A stretch of DNA of 64,000 nt from Siphonodentalium dalli (GCA_032622095.1 CP136061.1:2294001-2358000); one strand, 5' to 3'. Positions 36,181-47,160 are shown, counted from the first letter of the stretch. Made by a program: numbers and translations. The notes: generated by a model from the sequence alone, not told the origin.

Positions 36181-38528
36181 TTGAAAAGAAATCGATAATT
36201 TCACATATTAATTTCAACTTTTTGTCATAATATCGGTATGTATCCTCGTATCCTTCTGGAAAGATGAAAAAACACCATTAATATCGCGATGTGGCATTTC
36301 GAAATCCAGTCTCCACTTAGCGCCGATAATGGCCGTAAGCGTAGGTGCGCCGAATAGTTATATCAGAACAATTACCTGATAACAGATTCTGATTTGCCAC
36401 GTCACGTCCATAATTATCTGGACCAGCTTCCATTTCTTTGTCTGATAAATCTAGGTCGCTCACACCGACAAAGTATTCACCACTTCCTGGGAGTAGGGTC
36501 CCTCTAATCATAACGTTTCAAACAATTCATTTTCCGGTGTCTAGCTTACGATTTTAAATATTTGCTAAATATTATATTTGTCCGTCATCTTGAACTAGGA
36601 AGGCATATGGCCGATGAGTACAAGCTTACATAAGGTCATATCTATGTATGTGTCTCATACCCCATGGGATAACGACATGTACACCTGGCGAACCAGTTAG
36701 CTAGTCACTTCTCAATAGATGGTTCGTCAACACACACTCAGCGAACGCATTGGCATATGTGGACAACATCGACAGTGTTTCGAAGGTTGCTAGCTGTCTC
36801 ATTCCATTGGACAGATGTCTATTGGCTAAAGAGAAGACCATAGTGTACAGACTACCCACACTTCTTTACCATTACCATTATCCGAAGCAAACTGTGTGAC
36901 GCCCCGCAGTTGTCTCGTCGAATATCTCCCAGCAGACAAGAACAATGCTCGCGGTGCTAGTTTGTGGACATGCGCCATGATAGTGGGAATAAAATGGGCC
37001 ACTGTATACACCACACCTACACCTGGTGTATGTTTAATATATCGAATGTCATGCGTGTCGGTTTTATTTGGTGTGGTAAGATTGTATTTCCACATCCGTT
37101 TCGAAGCCTTTCTGATTCAACTACGTACACTTTTGTCTGGATAATACTATGCTAGCCTCCCTCAAAACATGTCTTTATAGCATGAATATATGCGTGTTTT
37201 GTTATCCTCTCTCGCGGTTAGTGTCAGTATGTGGGCGGTATTATTCAAGAAAATGTCAGGAACTGTTGTGCATTTATTTCACTATGTATTTAAAGAACAA
37301 TTTACAGTCTCGATGGCAATGGCTGTGGACGTTGGGGAACGCGACCTTTATGATCATATAGCTTTATATATATAACTTTAGAATATAGTAGTTAATGTCT
37401 CGTGCAGGAAATGGTCGCAATGGTGATGTTACCAAGAAATCACTTGGTGTACCAACGTTTGTTGAACTGAATGCAAGAGCTCATCAACGTAACATTCCTC
37501 TGGATGTACTTCCCGTTGAACATTTCACCCTTTTGTTGATGGCATTTGTACTTTCTTGAACCATACCACCCAGCGTGAGTATGACATACAAATGTATCAA
37601 CCAACTGTCAAAGGTATCGCCTTTAAGACTACACCCAGTCTTGGTGGGGCTTATACAACAGTAGCCAATGGCATACTCCTGGTCCAGTTGTTTAAGAACG
37701 GCTTCCGAACGGATGGGAACATACAATCTTAGCATACAAGTAAAGCAAAGCCACACATGAGATCCTGTCTGAATCTAAAACATGACAAAATAAGGGGCGG
37801 TGTAGTCATGGTCCAATTTCATTTCAACTATCATGACACATACCCAAAAACTAGCACCGTGTGTATTGTTATCATCTGCTTGGATCTGTTCGGTGAGACG
37901 ATTGCTGGACGTCAACAAGCTTGTTCTTATGATCATGTTCAATGAGTTTGGGTATGTTATGCATTATGGTCTTCTACGCCTTAGCAGAAATGCATCCGTC
38001 AACTGTCGGGCTTTCAACATTCGAAGCCATGTACAGAAGTTGTCCGGGTACGTCAGTGCATTAGATGAGTATGTGAATTGATGAACCATATATTGAGAAG
38101 TGGCTGTTTGGGAAGATCACCAGGTGTGCACGTTGTTATCCCCATTAGGCCACCAAAGCTGACAATACGCAGATAGATAGGTCCTTCTGAAAGCTAGTAT
38201 ACGCATCGACCGAATACCTTTATAGTGTATCGCACAAGATGACGCATATACCCCATATATAGCATCTGAATTATACCATGAGCTATACCACGAATGCAGC
38301 TCGCTAAGAATTCCAAGCTTTCGAAACAAACACGTGAGCTGAACACCGGCATATGTATTGTTTGAAACATTCCGATTAGTGACACCCTTCTACAAAGAAG
38401 AGTAATGAACTGTTGTTGTGAGTGAGATAGATTAATCTGACGAAGAGACGGAAACGAGTCTAGATAATGTTGAATGTGGCAATTCAGAATAAGCTCAGGT
38501 ACTATTGTTTTGATTCTTGGAAGTCATA

Positions 38529-39285
38529 ATATGACTATTCGGCGCACCTATATACGGTTACGGCCAGTATGAGCCCTTAGTGGAGAATGGATTTTGAAAT
38601 ACCACATCGCGATTGTGAGTTTTCATCCTTCCAAAAGGCTACGATTTACATTGGAACTAATAGATGGCTTATATTATGTACCGTTTCGTTTATAAAAATC
38701 AATATTATGACATAAAGTTGAAATTAATATGTGATAATATCGGCTTCTTTTCAATTTCTGCCCGCCAGTTTGGCCGCCATATTGACTGTGAGTATCACTT
38801 ACCAAACCCTAATGAATACTTCATACATATCAACATGTAATGGTGGATAGAAATCGCGAAACAATAAGGCCCACCCTAAGAAAGTAAAGGAATGTATGCG
38901 TATTTTCAAATTTCGGTCACCATTTTGGCCGCCATCTTCGATTTGGAAAACCACTTCTTGCATGAGATGAAAGGTAATTACTTCACCTCAGTATTTCCAA
39001 CTCAACTGTACGCATGGAGGGACAATCGACAATAATGCCCAATGATGTGAATATGAGGGAATTTCGGTGATTTTTCAAAATCTGTCCGCCACTGTGGGCG
39101 CCATTTTGGATTTGGGGGACTTTTATTTGGATATGGTACAAGCAAAGTTCTTCGCCTAAGTGTTCCCAACTTACAATAGTAAGCAGGTGTGGAGTTGTCA
39201 TGACAATAATGCTCACTGTTGTTAAAATCAGCGATTTTCGGCGATTTTTTATTTCTGGTGGCCATTTTGGCCGCCATCTTGGATG
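38529..39285 (-). repeat. Right arm of the foldback element
   Basis: This is the reverse complement of 35,634-36,365, easily read at 'gccattttggccgccatctt' (39,261-39,280) and 'cgattttttatttctggtgg' (39,242-39,261). The small minus-strand ORFs here reflect the repeat, not genes. Similarity to the outside stops at about 39,285, right before the leader of gypsy-1. Confidence 0.8.
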
Positions 39286-39954
39286 TAACAGTTTTGTCGC
39301 CGGACGCCACAAATGACTTGAAATTAGGTGACTTATTGGTGACGTCGTGGAAAATTTATTTATTTTTCCATTGTTGAGATTGTAGTGTGTGATTGATCAG
39401 GTTAGATCTGACTTTGAAATTTTTTCAGTTGACGTCAGATAGCGAGCGGAAATAGGTGACTTGAATATTTAATCGCAGATTAATTTTGAATTTTGATGCG
39501 ACTTGTAGGTATTCGCTTGGTAGTCAAATTGTAGGTGAGTTACAGTGTTCTGAGTTACAGTGAACTTGATAAATATTTTTTTTCAGAAATTTTCTTACGT
39601 AGTTGGACTTGAGAATTTTTCTTGAATTAAATTTTTTGCGCAGAAATTTTTGAGTTGGTTTGCAGAAAATACTTAGGTTTTTCTGTATAAATTTCAGCGC
39701 GTCGGTTTTTCAGATATTGAGTTTATTCTATTTTCACTTGACGTTTTCAGCGTTCAGCAAGGTTATTACTTTGAACTTTACACTTAGTGATTATTTTCCC
39801 CGCCTTCTCTTGTAAGTTTCGACTTGAATTATTTTTTATTCCAGTTAGTTAAAGCGACATTTGTTTTTTTTCAGAGATATTTCTTAGAATTTGTAGGTCG
39901 ATCGTGGTTGAAATACTTTCAAATTTTTCCTAGCTACTTGCGAGTTAGTGGAAG
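39286..39954 (+). other. Probable leader or 5' LTR region of gypsy-1
   Basis: This T-rich sequence leads into the gypsy-1 coding region. Since the 3' end of that element is lost, the LTR cannot be delimited by comparison. I see no convincing primer-binding site. Short internal repeats ('aggtgac', 'gagttacagt') occur. The assignment rests on position only. Confidence 0.4.
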
Positions 39955-41361
39955 ATGGCGTCACAGATTTCAGAGGAAGTTATGTTGAAGATACAGGCTG
40001 AGATATTGGAATTGACAGTTCGGATAGAGGAGTTGAAGAGAAATAGTGAAAATAGTTATGATAATAATTACAGCACTGATGATTATTACAGAAATGATAA
40101 TTATAACAGTGGTTATAACTCTTACTCCAGACGGTGTGTGCAGAGATATCGGAATAGGAATCGCAGAAAGCAGTATACTGAGAGAAGCGATAATGCTCAT
40201 TATTTTCAGAAGGAGTCAGATAATGTTTCAGATGAGAGAAATGATTATAGTAATCACACAAATGATAGGTTACAAGGAGAGTATGTATCTGGTAGATACA
40301 CCGGATGTTGGAAATGTGGTGATTTAACGCATAAAGCATTTGGTTGTAGGAAAGGTGGATACTATCGCTACTATGATAGAGATAAATGTTTTCGTCCACA
40401 GGATAGATCCCGGAGATTTATTAACAAATCTCAATTTGTTAATGATTCCAGTAAGGAACATTGTATAAATGGAAATGCTACAGAGTCAGATATTATTGTT
40501 TCAGGTTACAATACTAAGGCTCTTGTTGATACAGGTTCGACTTGCTCCACAATTTGCGAGCAATTTTACAGCACTTTCTTGAAACATATTCCATTGCAGC
40601 CCTTGTCTGTTATACTTAATATAGAGTGTGCTGATGGCAAGAAACTTCCTTACCTTGGATACATTCAGTGTCCTATTACAGTTCCTTCCTTAGGACAAGA
40701 TTCCAGTAAAGAGTTCATTTTTCTTGTAGAGCCAAACAGTTCTTATAACATGTCAGTGCCAGTTTTGCTAGGAACTAATATTCTTTCAGAACTCATGCAG
40801 TTGTGCAAAGATGCACATGGTAACAGGTTTTTACAGAATGCAAACTTGTCATCATCTTGGTTCATGGCATTCAGATGCATGATTTCTAGGGAGAAAGAAC
40901 TTGCTAAACACAACTTTGTTCTAGGTCATGTAAAGTCTGCTGAGAATACTCATGTTATTCTCCATCCTAATACTAAGAAAGTTGTTACTGGTTTTATTGA
41001 TCATAAGATTCCTTACCAACCCACATGTGCTATTTTACAGCCTATTCCAGATGATGAATGGTTCAAATTTTTAGAGATAGGTCCATATATTGTGAAATAT
41101 GATTTCAAGAGCACTGATACTGTTGATGTTCACTTGTCAAATATTTCTTCTAGGACTATTATAATAGCACATAACTCTGTTATTTGTCAGGTACAGCCAG
41201 TCTCTGTTGAGCAAGATATTGAAACCTCCACAGGTTCAGAGACTACTTCTTCATTTCTTGATAAAATTACTATGGATGTTTCTTCTCTTGATGATGCAAA
41301 GGATATATCTGTTGCATTGAATCTTATCAAAGAGTTTTCAGATGTTTTTTTCACAGCATGA
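39955..41361 (+). CDS. gypsy-1 Gag-protease ORF
   Basis: The ORF has 468 residues from an ATG in good context (gaagatggcg). Residues 1-30 form a probable coiled coil. Residues 35-110 are rich in Asn, Tyr, Arg and Ser. A CCHC zinc knuckle (CWKCGDLTHKAFGC) lies at 118-131. The aspartic protease active site is ALVDTGSTCSTI, with D192-T-G-S. The rest links to the reverse transcriptase. There is little room for a normal capsid domain before the knuckle, which is odd for a gypsy Gag. The frame ends beyond a run of seven T (gatgtttttttcacagc), and the pol frame continues one base over. That fits a homopolymer indel better than programmed shifting. Confidence 0.8.
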   Translation: MASQISEEVMLKIQAEILELTVRIEELKRNSENSYDNNYSTDDYYRNDNYNSGYNSYSRRCVQRYRNRNRRKQYTERSDNAHYFQKESDNVSDERNDYSNHTNDRLQGEYVSGRYTGCWKCGDLTHKAFGCRKGGYYRYYDRDKCFRPQDRSRRFINKSQFVNDSSKEHCINGNATESDIIVSGYNTKALVDTGSTCSTICEQFYSTFLKHIPLQPLSVILNIECADGKKLPYLGYIQCPITVPSLGQDSSKEFIFLVEPNSSYNMSVPVLLGTNILSELMQLCKDAHGNRFLQNANLSSSWFMAFRCMISREKELAKHNFVLGHVKSAENTHVILHPNTKKVVTGFIDHKIPYQPTCAILQPIPDDEWFKFLEIGPYIVKYDFKSTDTVDVHLSNISSRTIIIAHNSVICQVQPVSVEQDIETSTGSETTSSFLDKITMDVSSLDDAKDISVALNLIKEFSDVFFTA

Positions 41362-42490
41362 TCTTGACTTAGGTTTTTACAGTGCAGTTAAACATAGGAT
41401 CGACATGTGTGATTCTACGCCTTTCAAGGATCGTCCGAGATGTTTACCTCAAAGCATGATTGATGAAGTGAGAAATCATCTTCACCAATTGTTAGCTGCC
41501 GGCATTATACGCCGATCTCACAGTCCATATTCTTCTAATGTTGTTTTAGTTAGGAAGAAGGGTTCAAATGACCTTCGTATGTGTACAGATTTTAGAATTT
41601 TAAACAAACGCACTATTCCAGATAATTATGCACTCCCTAGGCCTGAAGACCTTTTTGATTACTTAGCAGGTGCCAAGTACTACTCAGTTCTCGACCTCAA
41701 ATCTGGTTTTCATCAATTGGAGATTGCAGAGGAACACAAGGAGAGAACAGCTTTTACTGTTGGAGGTCTAGGATTCTATGAATGTAATAGATTAGCATTT
41801 GGTTTGAACAATAGTCCTTCTAGCTTTCAGAGAATGACGGAAGACTGCCTCGATGGTCTTAACAGGAATATATGTAATATTTATGTTGATGACGTCATTG
41901 TATGGTCAAAATCTGTTCCAGAGATGTTGGAGCGACTTAGACTTGTTTTTGACAGGCTCAGAGAATGCGGTTTGAAACTGGCCCCAGCAAAGTGTAAATT
42001 TTTCATGCGCCGTGTCTCATATGTAGGCCATGTAGTTTCAGAGAAAGGTATCGAGACAGATCCTGCGAAAGTTGACAAAATTGTCAACTGGCCAGTTCCC
42101 AAGAACTCTGATAAATTGCGATCATTTCTTGGCTTTACAGGGTACTACAGAAAATATTGTCCAAATTTGTCCAGGATTGCTAAGCCCTTGACAGATTTAC
42201 TTCCCCCTACAAATACAAAGAAGCCAAAGAACAAGGTTAAATCCTCTTTTACAGGGAAATGGAAATGGGAGCATGAGCAGCAGTCTGCTTTTGATACTTT
42301 GAAAGATCGTCTTTCTAATCCCCCAATTTTAGGTTACCCCGATTACAGCAGGCCCTTTGAAGTCCATACTGATGCGTCCCGTCATGGTTTAGGTTGTGTC
42401 CTTTACCAAGAGATCGATGGCGTGAAGAGAGTTATTGCGTATGGCAGCCGAGGAACCACAGCAGCAGAACAAAATTACCCAGCACATTAG
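41342..42490 (+). CDS. gypsy-1 reverse transcriptase and RNase H fragment
   Basis: This 382-codon frame covers the reverse transcriptase and the start of RNase H. Visible motifs: LDLKSGFHQLEIAEEHKERT (around residues 117-136), LAFGLNNSPSSFQRM, the catalytic YVDD (181-184), and the RNase H start HTDASRHGLGCVLYQ (342-356). It stops at a TAG (42,488-42,490) inside RNase H, and similarity continues past the stop in the same frame. The first ATG lies within the end of the upstream ORF and is probably not a natural start, because the protein would be part of a polyprotein. Confidence 0.85.
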   Translation: MFFSQHDLDLGFYSAVKHRIDMCDSTPFKDRPRCLPQSMIDEVRNHLHQLLAAGIIRRSHSPYSSNVVLVRKKGSNDLRMCTDFRILNKRTIPDNYALPRPEDLFDYLAGAKYYSVLDLKSGFHQLEIAEEHKERTAFTVGGLGFYECNRLAFGLNNSPSSFQRMTEDCLDGLNRNICNIYVDDVIVWSKSVPEMLERLRLVFDRLRECGLKLAPAKCKFFMRRVSYVGHVVSEKGIETDPAKVDKIVNWPVPKNSDKLRSFLGFTGYYRKYCPNLSRIAKPLTDLLPPTNTKKPKNKVKSSFTGKWKWEHEQQSAFDTLKDRLSNPPILGYPDYSRPFEVHTDASRHGLGCVLYQEIDGVKRVIAYGSRGTTAAEQNYPAH

Positions 42491-43436
42491 TTAGAATTTT
42501 TAGCTTTAAAGTGGGCAGTTACAGCAAAGTTTTATGACTATTTATATGGTAATTATTTTGTAGTGTATACTGATAACAATCCTTTAACATATGTTTTAAC
42601 TTCAGCCAAATTAGATGCTACTGGACAGATATGGTTAATATAATACCGATGCAGATGCCTTATCTAGGTTGGATACACTTCTCCAGATATGATTACAAAT
42701 GATTCAGTTCAAGTTATTTGTAATTCACTACAGGTGCAGCAACCTTTTGTTGAAAGATTATTTTGCAGCACTGATGTTTTAAATTCTGTTCAAGATGATG
42801 TAGGTCATGATCTTGATGAAATGAATTATAGGGATTGGAGAAGATTGCAGGAAAGAGATGATGTATTGTCCGTATGGTTATCAGCCGTGAGAAGAAATAG
42901 TTGCTCAAAGAGAAAGTCCCTTCCCCCTTCTAAGCTTCATTCAGCATTTTTAAGACATTTTTCTAAGCTTAGGTTGCAGTGAGGAGTTCTTTATAGAGAG
43001 TCCACTTTTAATGGTAAAACCACCACTCAGCTTGATTGACCACATTCACAGATTTCTTTTGTTCTAAAATCATTACATAATGATATAGGACATCCAGGTC
43101 GTGACAGAACAGTTTCACTTGTGAAATAAAGATTTTATTTTCCAGGTATCGACAGTGCTGTCGATGATTGGATAAAGCATTGTCATAGATGTTTACGAGT
43201 TAAAACTAATCCGAATTTCAGAGCCCCTTTGGTATCCATTACTACTTCTCAACCTCTTGAACTTGTTTGTATTGATTTTCTTACTCTTGATTGTTCTAAA
43301 GGTGGTTACCAATATGTTCTTGTTATGACAGATCATTTTACTAAATATGCACAGGCTTATCCTACAAGGAACATGACTGCAAAGACTACTGCTGATGTAT
43401 TGTTTAACAATTTCTTTATTCGATCGGTCCTATCTC
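42491..43436 (+). pseudogene. gypsy-1 RNase H end and integrase remnant
   Basis: Degenerate coding sequence follows the TAG. The RNase H remainder reads YTDNNPLTYVLTSAKLDATG; after a deletion comes the tail TDADALSRLD at about 42,645-42,675. The integrase zinc-binding part shows HNDIGHPGRDRT and CHRC with stops between, and the core starts with LVCIDFLTLD, whose first aspartate is the catalytic one. The sequence ends at about 43,436 before the second catalytic residue. It is not functional. Confidence 0.8.
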
Positions 43437-43640
43437 TGAAACGTTCGGGCAAGATGGTGCTTAAAGGTACTCAACCCGTAAAGAGGGTCCCCATCTCAAC
43501 AGATTCCAACAACAACAATCCGATCAGAGGGTCCTATATTACTATTTCTTTGGCTTTGGGGGTAAAAAATATTTGATTCGAGTCGAGGAACACATCAAAC
43601 AAAGCTCAGAGTTATTAGATATTGATTTTTGAAAATTCTT
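43437..43640 (+). mobile_element. Short LINE 3' fragment, plus strand
   Basis: From about 43,450 to 43,640 the sequence is homologous to the reverse complement of 43,800-44,000, that is, to the last codons and 3' end of the neighbouring minus-strand LINE. Shared stretches include 'ttaaaggtactcaacccg' and 'ttgattcgagtcgaggaa'. It is a 5'-truncated copy, and its insertion interrupts the gypsy-1 integrase. Confidence 0.75.
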
Positions 43641-43865
43641 ATGTTCTCGAGATGAGTACTTATAACTGCCGTCAATTTGGTAACATGCTCGAGATTTTAC
43701 GCCAAAATTCTATTCAAACAGACAAGGATGGATAACTCTATAATCAAGTGGTAATAATTGACTACGTACTGGGCCAGTAAGAATTCCCGATAATGAAAAA
43801 TAATAGATTTCTAAAATCGATATCTAACAAATCTGAGCTTTGATGGGTGACTTCCTCGACTCGAA

Positions 43866-45797
43866 TCAAATTTTTTGGACCCCCGAAGCCATTGAAATAG
43901 TAATTGAGAGGAGTTTTATCGGGTTGAGTACCTTTAAGTAACGAGGTGCGTTATTATTTATTATCTTGTGAAGGGTGGGTAACCGTTTAACGGTTCTTCT
44001 GTCCTCTAGACTATCCCAGCCTACCTCAGTCATTAATCTGGCATCTGATACATAACGAGTGCAACCAGTCACGATTCTGGATGCATCTAACTGAATATCA
44101 TTAAGGTTTTTAAGCAGGTAATTCGGAGCGCCAAACCACACTGGGCTTGCATATTCGAGAAGTGGTCTTAGGTATGTCAAGTACATTGTTTCTAAGTCTT
44201 TCTGCTTAGTATACATTTAAGTTTCCTTATTTGGGACAATCTCGCATTAGCACGTTTACACGTGTTGTCAATACACATATTCCATTTGAGATCACTCTGC
44301 AGTTCAATGCCTAAATGCTTGTGATTTTCGGTGTATTCCAGGACTTCACCATTGAATTTAACCACGGCCCTAGTATTTTCAGGGAAACTTCCAAAAAACA
44401 TTAGATTGGTTTTTGATGGATTGAATTTCACCATCCATTGCCTCGACCAATTGTTCAGCTTAATCATATCATTATTCAGTGAGATTTCAAGTGTGTTTAG
44501 GTCAGGACTATTCTTCATTAGACAAGTATCATCTGCATAGAGACACGTATTATCGGCTATATCGTTAATGTTGAGCTAAAATAGGAGAGGACCGATAACG
44601 GACCATGGGGCACATTGACCCTAACCCTTTGTTGGCGATTGCTAAGATAACTCTTAAACCATAAACGAAGTTTGCCTTGAATCCCATATTTCTTCATTTT
44701 GTGTAAAAGTCCTTCTTGCCAAACTTTAACGAACGCTTTGGACACATCACAGAAAAACCGCACAGGTGTTACATCCTTCATCTAGTGCTTCTGCTATACT
44801 ATTAACTATTTCAATAAGCTGATATTCGGTACTATGTTTAGGAAGGAACCCAGACTGATAATCATACAACAGGTTATTTTCTTGTAAATGCTCAAGTAAT
44901 TTATTATGGATAGTTTTTTCTAATATTTTACCGAGAACGCTCAGAAGTGAAACTGGCCTATAATTATTAGGATCTTTTTGGTCTCCTTTTTTGAAAAGAG
45001 ATATAACATCCGCTTTTTTCCATTCATCCGGGAACTGACAAAGGTCTATCGATTTCTGAAATAATATACTAAGTGGTTTGTATACAGTAGCATGTGTTTC
45101 TTTAAGCATGCGATGACTAATACCATCTGACCCACAAGCTTTTTTCGTTGAAATTTTAGACTCGCTAATCGGTATTTCAGTGATAACTTCATCTGTTTTA
45201 TTCAACAAAAATCGGCAAACATTTCGCTTTCATTCCTAATGAGCTATTTGCAACAAAGATACTATTTAAAATTTCAGCTTTGTCTTTGTCATCGCAGAAC
45301 ATTTTGTTTGTATATGAGAGAGGCGGGATTCCTTGGTTAGAATTGTTACCCACAAATGTTTTAACAACATGCCAAAACTGTTTTGGGTTATTATTCATAA
45401 CAAGAGATTCATGCAAGTGAGTCATATACTCATTTGTTGCGTGTTTCTTGGCATTATTAACTTGATTTCGAGCTTTCTTATATTTCGACCACGTGAAACT
45501 CGTATTACATTTTAGAGCTTTTCTTCTAAAGCGGTCGCGTTGGCGGATTAGTCTTCTGACTGTCCTATCAAACCACGGTTTATCATTTCTACGTACCAAT
45601 ACATCTCGGCGTGGTATGAAAGATTCGGCCATCTTCAAACACGTATATCTGAAATGCTCAACAGATTCGTTGATGTCAAAACGGTTTACTTCATTATTAA
45701 GACATGCGGACCAGTTAGTTTCTTTTATTACTCTATTTAAGCCTGTAAAGTCGGCGGCAGAATAACTCCACACTGTTCTTCTGTAGGCTTGTGTCAC
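43866..45797 (-). pseudogene. LINE reverse transcriptase region (several frameshifts)
   Basis: Pieces in different frames: a basic linker ending near 45,198; the fingers and palm start (KKACGSDGISHRML, NNYRPVSLLSVLGKILEKTI, YDYQSGFLPKHST); FCDVSKAFVKVWQEGLLHKM, whose first Asp is the first catalytic Asp; and, around 44,520-44,560, a YADDTCL-type catalytic box read across the break before KNSPDLNTLE. The C-terminal part includes WMVKFNPSKTNLMFFG and ASPVWFGAPNYLLKN. At least four frame changes make it a pseudogene. Confidence 0.82.
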
Positions 45798-45836
45798 CCG
45801 GGTGTCCTTTTTAGTTCGACAGACGTCGCATAGTGA

Positions 45837-46652
45837 TCAGACTTCAAGGTCTACAATGGAGGGGTTCATCGCTGTTAACGCTTCAGATATAATTATTGGG
45901 TCTAAGAGCGTTTGTGACGTTGACGTTACTCGTGTTGGTTCTTTAATGACGTTAGACATGCCAACATATTTGTTAATTATGGTATGTAGTGGGTTATCGC
46001 GTATCAACATCTTACAATTCAAGTCACCAACGACAACAACTGATGGGTTAATATCTAATGCTTCTCCAATTTTGTCATCAAGCATTTCACAGAAGTTATT
46101 TACACATTCCCTATCTGATCTATAGGTAACACATAGTGAAAACTTTTTTACAGACCCTACTTCAAACCAGAGGATGTCATCATTAAACTGCAAACCTGAC
46201 ATTTCTCTGTATGGAATTTTATCTGAAAAGTATACTATGATTCCCCCGCCGTACATATTTCGATCTTTACGTACAGGGTGTTGGAAACCTGAGATAAGCA
46301 ATTTTTCATTTGGATTATTATTATCATCAAGATGAGATTCAGTAAAGCATAGAATATCGTAATCATCGATAATATCTGAAATCTTGTGAATTTTGTTTCT
46401 TATGCTTCTTACGTTACAATGAAAAATAGAGATTGAAGTGGTAACTGGTGCGTCTAACTGACCTGGGTTCGGGTGTATATCCCCAGCTAGAGCAAGAAGA
46501 GTAAATGCCAGAAATGCGACTATTACAATATGAAAAGCTAGTAGACGCAAACGAGTTGGTTTATGGGTAGCATGTGTATACATGTTACATGGACATGTTA
46601 TGTGTAGATAAATGCCATGAAATATTCCAAATGTTAGTCTGCATTGAGCCAC
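45837..46652 (-). pseudogene. LINE endonuclease domain with 2A-like motif
   Basis: Open for 271 codons with no early ATG. Residues 35-56 are hydrophobic (LRLLAFHIVIVAFLAFTLLA) and are followed by GDIHPNPGQ (57-65), which resembles the 2A ribosome-skipping motif (D-x-E-x-N-P-G-P) found at the N-terminus of some invertebrate LINE proteins. The last Pro and the Glu are replaced here, so it is unlikely to work. Then comes the apurinic-type endonuclease: HCNVRSIRNK, LCFTESHLDD (catalytic E), VVVVGDLNCK (catalytic D-x-N). The C-terminal endonuclease motif lies at or past the frame break. Confidence 0.78.
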
Positions 46653-46700
46653 ACTAACTCACGTGACTAGTTGTACAGGACGTCAGCAAGGCGCACGACA

Positions 46701-47160
46701 GGCAAACAGTTAAACATAGATGACGTAGGCTGCCCAAGAACATTGACCGACGGGTGGTGAATCATATATGTTTACATGAATGTTTCAGATAAGAGGTGTG
46801 AGATTCAGACATAAAGAGGTAAACAATAACATTAAGTATGTAAAATTAACCATTTTATAATGGAAATTACGGAAGTCTGTCAAATATATAACTTAGGTAT
46901 AAATTTGGAGTGTATGCCTTTAGCAATCCATCCAAGCGCCAACAACGCCTATTTTATTTAGGTTCAAGCAATGTGTATATTTAAATATGCGAAAAGACTG
47001 CATCCAAGAGCTTTGGCCTGTTGCATGTACGCGATATACATCTAGCTCAATCTCATAAATATTTTGCGGAATTATTAGCGGATTACCAGACACTGTTGAC
47101 GGAGACATCGCAGGCGTCGATCGCGACATGAACGGTGCGGGCACAGCGAAGGTCTATGAA
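46701..47160. other. Unassigned sequence
   Basis: About 460 bp between the LINE and an AT microsatellite. I find no gene, no resumed gypsy-1 integrase and no repeat structure here. Confidence 0.5.

Larger units (their letters stand above)
35634..39285. mobile_element. 3.65-kb foldback element (near-complete inverted repeat)
   Basis: The left half is the diverged reverse complement of the right half. The outer parts pair best (35,634-36,365 with 38,529-39,285), and pairing continues inward: 36,690-36,730 with about 38,075-38,130, 36,940-37,030 with about 37,800-37,890, and 37,070-37,125 with about 37,685-37,740. The centre lies near 37,400-37,460. No transposase ORF is visible; the small ORFs inside have no recognisable domain. 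Long-armed foldback elements of this kind are usually non-autonomous DNA transposons. No target-site duplication could be fixed with confidence. Confidence 0.82.
39955..43436 (+). mobile_element. gypsy-1: decayed Ty3/gypsy element, 3' end missing
   Basis: In order: short Gag-like part with zinc knuckle, protease, reverse transcriptase, RNase H and the start of integrase, the Ty3/gypsy order. The reading is broken by a frame change at about 41,342-41,361, a stop at 42,488-42,490, a deletion near 42,620-42,650 and several further stops. At about 43,437 it is cut off inside the integrase core by LINE sequence. No 3' LTR follows. It is older than gypsy-2. Confidence 0.88.
43780..46700 (-). mobile_element. 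LINE (CR1/jockey type), frame-broken
   Basis: A non-LTR retrotransposon on the minus strand: endonuclease (46,652-45,837), linker (45,797-45,198), reverse transcriptase (45,208-44,557) and C-terminal part (44,518-43,866). The frame changes at about 45,830, 45,200, 44,770, 44,570 and 44,200, so it is dead. Its 3' end meets the 3' end of the short plus-strand fragment tail to tail. The 5' limit near 46,700 is approximate. CR1/jockey is judged from motif style, not from a tree. Confidence 0.85.

Noticed and set aside
35702-39312. Several ORFs of 60-110 codons in the foldback arms (for example 38,983-39,312 minus and 35,718-35,939 plus)
   Set aside because: They are the same repeat sequence read in both arms. 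The proteins resemble each other only because the DNA is an inverted repeat.
45802-46125. Plus-strand ORF of 107 codons and similar ones opposite the LINE
   Set aside because: They are shadows of the minus-strand endonuclease and linker frames, which carry the recognisable motifs.
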